Assembly (NCBI GenBank): GCA_039621445.1
Contig: CP154955.1
Span: 43,981,540 to 44,045,539 of the forward strand
Source of the DNA: Euglena gracilis
Taxonomy: Eukaryota; Euglenida; Euglenophyceae; Euglenales
Direction: 5' to 3'
DNA length: 64,000 bases
Shown here: positions 42,651-64,000 of the stretch, one piece after another
Layout of the letters: each line of letters starts with the position of its first letter
Position numbering within the stretch: position 1 is the first letter of the stretch
Translations under genes and position numbers: made by a program
The notes under the pieces: model-generated
Seen by the model: only the letters and a program-made list of their open reading frames with translations
Databases searched by the model: none
Told to the model about the DNA's origin: nothing

Positions 42651-43960
42651 TTGAATTTTGCACGTTTTATTTTATGTACCGCCTCAAATTTGTTGAAGCA
42701 GTCATTTTTGCTGATGAGAATGAATGAACATCTGCTTTGCGTCATTACCTTCTGAGGGGTGCGTCATGGGGGTTTTGGGGTTTACGACCATCCCAGACGT
42801 CACCCCTAATCCTAACCCTGTCCCTAACACTCGCAACACCAGCCGTTGTTTGGGCTTGCCCTAAACCCGGGCCTCTACCCAAGAATGTCCCCATTCAACA
42901 CCACCCTCAATTACCCTCACCCGTGTTGCTGCGTATGTACTTGCAGTATTAGCCCACCTTTCAAATGATAGTTTGCCAGTTTCCCAGGGGCAATCCCCTC
43001 CCCGGAAGAAAAAGAGGATTGCCTGATCGCTCCTGAAAAAGACGAGCCTGACCCCGAGATGTGTGCCTGATACTTGCAGACACACTGTTCCTGACTCACT
43101 TGTCCTGGCCCATACCACTCTGCTGGCAACTGTCCTGACCATTGCAACAAATTGGTTGCACTGTAAATCGGCACCGCTGCCAAAAAAAGTGTTGTCAACA
43201 GAGCTCAACGGCAGGATGGGATGCCATTCCCAGAAACGAGTTGCATTTCAGATCCCTTTGACGATCTTTTGAAGTGTGCATTATTATTATTGTCAAATTA
43301 TTTGCTGTTTTCCCGTCCCCTCTCAGGGATCCGCAGAAAGCAGCAAAGACCTGACGCAAAAGGCAGTGGGGGTATTTTGATTTTTTCCAATTCCGAATTT
43401 GTAGCTGATTTCCCTCAGAACCCGGAGTGGCCGACCCTCCCCTGCAGCGCGATTTGATTTCTGGGAACAAAGTCAATGGCTTGTTTTTGGGAAAGGGATT
43501 GTGAGAGATATTTGGGACATTTTAGGATAAATGTCGGGGTTTTGGGGGCATTTTTTTTATTTGCATACAAGAGAAGTGCTTGCGGTATGACTGGAGGCGA
43601 CCTTAGACGGCCGGAATCGCATTTAAGCTTTTTTAAATCGGTTTTGCGCATATGCGTAAATCTGCAAAATTTTTCATTTTGACGGTGTGGCTCCAGGGGG
43701 ATTGAAAGCACTGCGGCAAGAGAGTGCAAAAAATGAGCAAAAATCTGTTTTTGGCGGTGTGACCCCTGGGGCTTTGGCCAAAAATGGCGTTTTGGGGGGT
43801 TCCAGAATGGGCTCCGCACGCCGAAACCCCCAGGACCAAATATGCGCAGAGTGCAAGAAATAGGGTCCGCAGGAAACGAAGGGGATGGGTGTCTTCCACC
43901 ACATTTATGCCCGGGATCCGCACAATCAGTTTTGTTGCAAAGAACCAGGCAGAAGAATTT
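42650..43960. other. spacer without recognisable gene
   Basis: I see no conserved coding block. Composition alternates between C-rich (42.79-42.92 kb) and T-rich stretches. The 43.74-43.82 kb part is a G-run segment. Confidence 0.4.
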
Positions 43961-43963
43961 CAC

Positions 43964-44067
43964 CCCTTGAAGGACAAAATTGTGTTTATGGGCGCAAATG
44001 CACGCACAAACATAATTTTGTTGGTGCGCGCATTTGTGCCCATAAACACGGTTTTGTCCTTCAAGGG
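43964..44067. repeat. 104-bp near-perfect hairpin
   Basis: The left arm CCCTTGAAGGACAAAATTGT then GTTTATGGGCGCAAATGC pairs with a right arm ending GCATTTGTGCCCATAAACAC then GGTTTTGTCCTTCAAGGG. The arms are about 45-50 bases with a few mismatches and a very short loop around ATAATTTTGT. It could be a foldback transposon remnant or a small-RNA precursor. Confidence 0.8.
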
Positions 44068-44069
44068 TT

Positions 44070-46010
44070 GGGCTTAGCACTCATAAACTAACACGTTTGA
44101 TAGAGAGCAAAGGGTCGTGACGGAGCAGACCAATTGGCCATCCAGAAACACACTTTTGGTGGATATGTCACACTGCTTATCGACGGCGTCAGTCATGGGT
44201 CATGGGAGTCAAATCAGCGTGCTTGTTGCAGAGACGCGCAACGGTTACCAGATGCATTATGGCATCCCACGATTTGGTTTTACAACCCCACGTTGGGTTC
44301 TGTTGTGTTTTGTGGAGATTCTTCAGAGCTGTTTTCTCACCACACTGAGTGATCAGTTGCAAGTCACCACAGGGGGGGGGGGGGTTGGCCGCCGAAAAGA
44401 ATTGGGTTTGAAGAATTGGCAGAACCAAAGGAAAATGAACAATTGATTGAAAATGGCCTGCCAGATATTTCCGTCCCGTTTTGGCCGAGACCACCAAATG
44501 TTTCCATCTCGTTTTCGGAGAATTTTGCATAATCCCCCTTTTTTCGATGGAGTTCATTCAAAACGTGCTCTGGTCTTTGATTGTCAGTTGCCTGTAATTT
44601 TCTTTCAGACCACATACAACGCTTTCTTGTCTCGAAGTCTGCAATGTGTTTCGAAGCCTTGCTGAAGAGCTTCAGGTTTGGATATTTTGCGGCTTCCAAT
44701 GAGTGGTGTCATATGAGATGTGCGATTGACACAAAATTTTAAATTTTAAATTAGGGTGACCGTTGTGCAAATGCATACAGGGGGGAATTGGTGCCAAAGA
44801 ATTGGAAATGGGAAAATTGGGGACGGAAAAATTTGGCGGTTTTGACCAAAAAGATCTGGAAATATTTGGCAGGATTTTTTGTGAAGATCGTTTTGATAAA
44901 ATTGGCGGACTGTGTTAAACAAATACACAAAGGAATTTGGATTTGCGCCACGGCACTCTCCAGGTGTCATTATAAAAAGTATGGCCGTTGCGAAGATGCC
45001 CAGTGCAGGTGACTTCATAGTGAATGAAGTGGTGCGTAGTGGTCGGTTAGAATTGTCCATTTCTTGAAAAAGCGTGCATTTTTTATCATTTCGTACAATC
45101 ATTTTGAAATTTTTTTTTAGAAGAAGGTGGGACAGGTGCATTCAGACCCTCCTTTCAAAGGTAATGGTCCCGGTAATGGTCCCCGACATCAGACGAGCCT
45201 TCAGGTGTGTTTGTGCACATTTTTGTGTGTGAGAACCCAAATGGCAGTATCCGCCCCAGCTCTCATGGCGAACCACTCCGTCAACAGTGAAGCTGTTCTG
45301 ATCCCCCCCCTCGATCTTTGACCCCCGACGAGACCGACACAATCGCCTCGGCCTGAGCTCGACGCTGGCCTTTGTGCCAAAGTTGGGTCCCAGGTTCAGA
45401 TTTGTACAGTAGAATCACTGTTGTGACCTGTCTCCTTCCCATTCAACTGCCTTCTGAGAAAGGAATGTTTGGATTTTGGCAATAACAAAGGCTGATTTCC
45501 TAATTTTTTGGTGACATTTGGTGTGCAGCGCAACTATGTTTGAGGGTCAGGCACCCACTCAATGGAGGCATCGCTGTAGTTGTCACCTGCGCATGTAGCT
45601 GCAGTCGTGATTATTTCCGATGAACGCTCCCCCTGCTTGATTTTGTTCTGGTGCCAAAGCAGCAAAGAAAGTGAACGATCATGAGCTGGGTAGGTGGAAC
45701 GCCTTTTGCCGTCATTGCCTGCGATAAGAACAATTTTCCGACGCTCTTGCGGATGCTTATTCTGGTGTTTGTTGTCGGGAGCAGTGTGTGGTGTGGGGTC
45801 GCTCCAATGGATTGGAGTCGAACCATACCCATCTATTTCCTGGCACGGCATCGTCCACCCTTTTCTGTGTCTGAATGCGGGCCAACCACAGCCCGTGCGT
45901 CACTCCCTCGACTGCCTGCCTCCAACCGCAGACACCGGCAAGCCCATGGGTGGGCGATGCCCCCGACCCACCGCGGGGTGATGGCGTAACGCGCCCGGTG
46001 TGCACGCGAC
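44070..46010. other. spacer without recognisable gene
   Basis: No confident exon. 45.85-45.98 kb is GC-rich and open just before the proposed PRP16 start but matches nothing I recognise. It may contain promoter sequence, although no core element is identifiable. Confidence 0.4.
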
Positions 46011-46100
46011 ATGTCGCGGTACGGGCTGGACCGGCTGGCGGCGGAGAAGCGAGCCGCCGGGCAGCGCGGCCCGCCGGAGGGAGGTGCGCCGGCCCCCACT
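46011..46100 (+). CDS. possible first exon of PRP16 (DHX38)
   Basis: ATG 46011 opens MSRYGLDRLAAEKRAAGQRG and PPEGGAPAPT, ending at an ACT/GTGAGA donor. It resembles the conserved N-terminal LGLDxLAxxKR block of PRP16/DHX38 proteins. It is 3.6 kb upstream of the first certain PRP16 exon, on the same strand. In other species this block is preceded by some 40-50 residues, so either the protein starts here or an upstream exon is missed. Confidence 0.42.
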
Positions 46101-46914
46101 GTGAGACGCAGGGCCTTTTCGGGAGCGCCGGGGATCGGTGGGGTACTTTTATCCCTTCTGTTGGAAGATTTTAAGCCTCGTGTGCTGGATTGGATGCGGG
46201 CGGATTGGAGCAGCGATTGGGTGTGCGTTTGTTCCGAGACACCCCGGGGAAGGGGTGGTCCAGCTGCCCAGCAGTCTTTTTTCCAGCCCGGACCCCCACC
46301 TTATCAACAAGTTTATTCACCGCCCAGCCCACCACAGGGCGACTGGACGGCAACAGATTATTCGTTTTTGGGGGATGTTAAAATGGGCTGAAAATGGACA
46401 ACAAGGGGTCGCAATTGGGCTGGCCAGGCAAATGTCAAATGCTGGGTCAAAAATATCTATTTTTTTGTTTGTGTAATTGGCAGTTATTTCGGGGGGTCTT
46501 TTTTGCCATCTGGTTCGACCCTGACCCAGTTCCAGCCAGGGGACTCCCATTGGGGGTGGGGAGGTCAGCCAGCAGTTTTTTTCCAGCCAACCCAAATTTT
46601 CCAGCCTTTGGGCTGAATCCCCCGCGACGCCCCCCCTAACACAAGCACGTTTTTGCTTGTTTTTCCCCCCACAATGTTAACAAAATTGCGGGGTTTTGCA
46701 TTTGCCTGTTTTTTTGTGTCGCGTTCTCCACCCCCCCCTTCACAGGCCCTCCTTTTCCTTAACGAGCGCCACGGCGGCAGTCGCCCCCCCGACGCTCCCC
46801 GACTCCAGCCAGGGGCCTCCACTCTCATCCCCTGGGGGAGAAGCGAGGGAGGCTGGTGCAACGACGCTGGTTTGCCCCGCCATCCAATCTTTGTGTCCAC
46901 ACTGTGCCGGAAAG

Positions 46915-47510
46915 TCATGCCGGTGCCCTGGGCAGACCCCTCGGAGTTTTCAGACCCCTCCAGCCCTGGCGGCGGCGGCCCTGCCCCCAAGGCCCTGGGG
47001 CCAGCCCTTGCGCCCAGAAGTGAACGCCGACTGAAAATGCCGGCGGGAGTGACGCTGGGCCCGGAAAATGCCCCGGTTTCGGGCAAAATTTCCGTCCATG
47101 GCCAGGCAGGCGCGGACCCTGCTCCCCAAGACCCCCCCCCCCCCCCCCCAGGGTGCTCAACACAGCTGGCAGGGCCCCTGCCTAGCAGGCCGGCCCGGGG
47201 CGTCCCCCCCCGCCAGGGAGGGCCGGGCAGGCCGGCGCCGGGCGGACTGGCCGGAGTTGAGACCGCCCCGCGGCACCGTCCGCCGCAGGCGCGGACCCGC
47301 CTGGCCAGGCCGCTCTCCCCCCCCGCCAGCTCACACCAGCCTGGCACCTGCCGCGAGCCCCCCCCGGCCCCCCGACCCCGCGCCTCCCGCCGCCCGTCGT
47401 CGCCAGTCCACGGCCTCCGCCTCCCCCTGCACCTGCCGGCCTCCCGTCGTCCCCAGTGTGTCGCCCTCTCGCTGGTGCCGTGTGCCGCGCCCGGCCAACC
47501 GTTGAGCGGT
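46915..47510. other. GC-rich, CpG-dense island
   Basis: Strongly C/G-rich, CpG-rich sequence (for example GCCGGGCGGACTGGCCGG near 47234) with long open frames on both strands of low-complexity Pro/Arg/Ala composition. It could hold low-complexity N-terminal PRP16 coding sequence or a regulatory island. I cannot decide. Confidence 0.3.
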
Positions 47511-47520
47511 TCCGTCAAAG

Positions 47521-47840
47521 TTTTATCATTTTTTATCATTTTTATCATTTGTATCAGTTTTATCATTTTTATCATTTGTATCATTTTTATCATTTTTATC
47601 ATTTTTATCATTTTTATCATTTGTATCATTTTTATCATTTGTATCATTTTTATCATTTGTATCATTTGTATCATTTGTATCATTTTTATCATTTTTATCA
47701 TTTTTATCATTTGTATCATTTTTATCATTTTTATCATTTTTATCATTTTTATCATTTTTATCATTTGTATCATTTTTATCATTTTTATCATTTTTATCAT
47801 TTTTATCATTTGTATCATTTTTATCATTTTCATCGTTTTA
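47521..47840. repeat. 9-bp minisatellite TTTTTATCA / TTTGTATCA
   Basis: About 34 tandem units alternating between TTTTTATCA and TTTGTATCA in an irregular order. The unit lacks stops in several frames of both strands, producing artificial 400-residue ORFs. Confidence 0.95.
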
Positions 47841-48614
47841 TGTATTATTTTTTTTCCTTCCCCGAACCCAGGAGGTCTAGGTTGACATCTCAACCTGACC
47901 TGTGTTCCTCCCCCTCCCCGCATGGGGTGCAGCATAATCCAGCCACACATGACCTGGGCAATGGAGCCTGCGGCTTTTCGGCGCAGTTAGGGATGCAATC
48001 CGAACGAGGGTGTCGTGCGGGGCCGATAGAGAAGGCATGAGAACCGAAAATATCCACCAGTCAGCTGCCCAAAAAACCTCTTCGTCATCCAACCATCTTT
48101 TGGTGTTGCTCTTGAGTTAACTCTGACCTGTCCACATCTCCCACCAGTGGACACCCCGCAAAGGCAGCACAGAACAATGGGACTCGTATCTGGCCCATCA
48201 GGATTGGTCCTTCAGAGCGGTGACAGTGACAGACAATCTGAAGCGGCAGAAGACGATTTGGAATCGCACGTTGTCGTTTCGCGGGCCTTTTTCGGGAGGT
48301 GTTTCGGGCGATTGCCGTTCTATCTTGGGTGAAAGGAGGCTGTCAGCATTTTTTGTTCTTCTTGAGGATAATTTTTTTTATTATTGTCTTTCTCATCCTC
48401 AACCTCATGCACGCGCCAGGGAGTCGAGAGCGTATGGCCGGGAGAACTTCACCACTCGTGAAGGCAGACGACGCCCCTGGCAGGAGCCGCCCACCACCCC
48501 TGGTGTGCCAATGGGCATGCCTAGAGTCTATATAAAAAAAAACGAACCCACCCCCACCCACCCACCAGCCACACGCACGCGCGCGCATGGACGCACACCA
48601 CACTGCACAACACA

Positions 48615-48672
48615 CAACACAACACACACACACACACAACACACACACACACACACACACAACACACAACAT
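48615..48672. repeat. (CA)n microsatellite
   Basis: CA tract with AACAC interruptions, in the region preceding the first certain PRP16 exon. Upstream, 48.15-48.30 kb carries an acidic open stretch (GDSDRQSEAAEDDLESHVV) that could be an unassigned exon. Confidence 0.9.
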
Positions 48673-49089
48673 AGTGTGCCACTACATTTCTCAATCAGAT
48701 GCACAAGATGTGTACGATGCAGAGGCTCTTCGCCACGCACCAAATTTTGGCCATTCTTACACGCGGGGTTGATTCCCTCTCCTCGGGTGGGATTTGGACT
48801 TGGGACGTCCTCCCCTGCTGTCTTGCAGCCTCGACGCCAGAACACAGCTCAGGGGCCACTCACACCCGACCAGGACCGCCCAGCACGACCGGCACGTCCT
48901 CCATGGTGCTCACCAGGTGTGGGGGTGGTCTTAGCGTCGGTTTCGTTTTTTATACATCTTTGATAGTTTTTGTTAAAAGGGACAAAGTATTGTGTGGCAT
49001 CTATGCTCAATGGGCTGTGTGACAGGCATTATTTTTAACTTGGAAGAACCCCCCCCCCCCGTTGGGGAGCAGGGACAGGAAATTTTTTT

Positions 49090-49240
49090 ATTTCCTTAAG
49101 GACCGCCCCCCCCCCTTTCGGCCAAAGGGCCGGCTAAGGGCCAGACTGGGACTTGAACAGGGGCAAAAAGTAAAAACAGTCGATTTGGGTGGATGGACGA
49201 TGGTCCAAGGGTGCCAGAAATCAATTTTTCCCCTGATGTC
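49090..49240. repeat. dispersed repeat family 4, copy 3
   Basis: CCTTAAGGACCGCCCCCCC, AAGGGCCAGACTGGGACTTG, GATGGTCCAAGGGTGCCAGA, in the order of the copies at 8172 and 29862. Confidence 0.65.
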
Positions 49241-49696
49241 GGCCTGTTCTCGTTCCCTCCCCAAGGAGGGTGGGTGGGTGCGTGGGTGGGTCTGGGCCTG
49301 GACCCCCTCCCCTTCAGGGGACGGGTCTGGGCCGGAGGCCGGGTATGGGTTTCGGAGCAAAGCGAAAAAAAATTTTGGGAACATGCCCGCACCGAGCCGG
49401 GTGGGGGGACACATGATCTGCTTTGGGTTTTTATGGTTTAATAATACTATGTTTGGGGTTCTCATTTTCTTCAGAATTCACTGTGCTCGTTGTATTTTTG
49501 TCCACGTCTCTTGATTTTTCACACAATTATTGCATTTGCAAGATTTGTGCACATTTTTCCATGTGCATTTTTGTCATATTATCGTGACTCCACTTTCGTG
49601 CATTTTTGAGCATTTTTTTTCCCATTTTCATCTTTGTCCCAGAGCGCCTCCCCCAACCTGCCTCTTCCAGGAGTCTCCATTCATGCCTTGCCTCAG

Positions 49697-63599
<13,903 letters not shown>

Positions 63600-63969
63600 G
63601 TATGCATCAGCTTCTTATGCTTTGCTTAAGCCATGAAACGAGCAGCTTCATGTCATTGATCCTCCATCATGGGGGGGCCTTGCCTATTCTCCATCATCAC
63701 TCTATTATTATGCTCTATCGTTGTCCTTTTTCTGTCAGTGACTTTTGGATGATCTTTCTTTCCTGGCATTGTCAACCTCGGCAAAGCTCATATACCTTGG
63801 AACCGGCGTGCAAAAATTGGAAGAGGTGCTAACAGGATTCCAAAAATAGTATTTTTGCATGAGGAAACTGAAAGAAACATTGCTGTTGGAATCCACACAA
63901 AATATTGGGGCATCGACTCTCCCTGCAAAAAAAGCTGCCCCCCCCCCCACAGCTCAAGTTCCCTGATTT

Positions 63970-64000
63970 TCTTTGTTTTTTTTTTTTTTTTTTTTTCTTT
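63970..64000. repeat. T-rich terminal tract
   Basis: A run of about 20 T near the end of the window, preceded by C-run sequence; possibly a polypyrimidine tract or an assembly edge. Confidence 0.7.

Noticed and set aside
46565-47950. 461- and 410-codon overlapping ORFs on opposite strands
   Set aside because: Kept open by the stop-free 9-bp minisatellite plus a CpG-rich, low-complexity block; no domain and no splice logic.

Overview
This is nuclear DNA of a eukaryote with intron-rich genes. Coding sequence occurs as short, GC-rich blocks of about 30-180 bp. These are separated by introns and spacers full of long G or C homopolymers, (GT)n/(CA)n tracts and small inverted-repeat elements. There are no bacterial-style operons, rRNA genes or CRISPR arrays, and I recognise no tRNA. 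The gene content (two plant/alga-type PC-esterases, a plant/protist-type NPSN SNARE, a PRP16 helicase) suggests an alga or related protist. I cannot place it more precisely from sequence alone.

Layout. 138-2762: a 2.6-kb inverted-repeat element with a 5-bp target duplication and many internal GCGG..CCGC palindromes. 2.8-7.8 kb: no recognisable gene, with ATCT/TA microsatellites and 10-bp minisatellites. 7.9-16.8 kb and 18.7-27.2 kb: two tandem, same-strand paralogues of a secreted PC-esterase/TBL-like acyltransferase or esterase. They share exon order, each begins with a signal-peptide-like exon, and each ends in DCTHFC..W.ELLHNALAVL-stop (spaced motif). 28.0-29.0 kb: a G-poor, C-rich spacer. 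29.8-38.5 kb: a Qb-SNARE of the NPSN type, with a TA-flanked Tc1/mariner/pogo-like transposon (34042-36060) in one of its introns. 38.5-46 kb: mostly repeats, including a 0.4-kb GT tract and a 104-bp hairpin. 46.0 or 49.7 kb to beyond the right edge: PRP16/DHX38, the DEAH-box spliceosomal ATPase, in about 25 exons.

The richest layer is non-autonomous mobile DNA. Three families of short elements start CAGG.. and carry 7-8-bp target duplications (hAT-like). All six well-bounded copies lie inside introns of the predicted genes. In addition there are a TA-flanked MITE sharing its terminal core with the resident mariner-like transposon, a 3-bp-TSD MITE built of GCGGTGCC units, and several other foldback or dispersed families.

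The identified genes are housekeeping functions (cell-wall or glycan O-acylation, membrane fusion, splicing) and do not form one pathway. PRP16 itself needs three GC-AG introns, a 5' splice site inside a GT microsatellite, and one junction in the Walker A motif that I could not resolve with GT-AG rules. Exon edges were inferred by eye from homology plus splice signals; edges marked about are uncertain.
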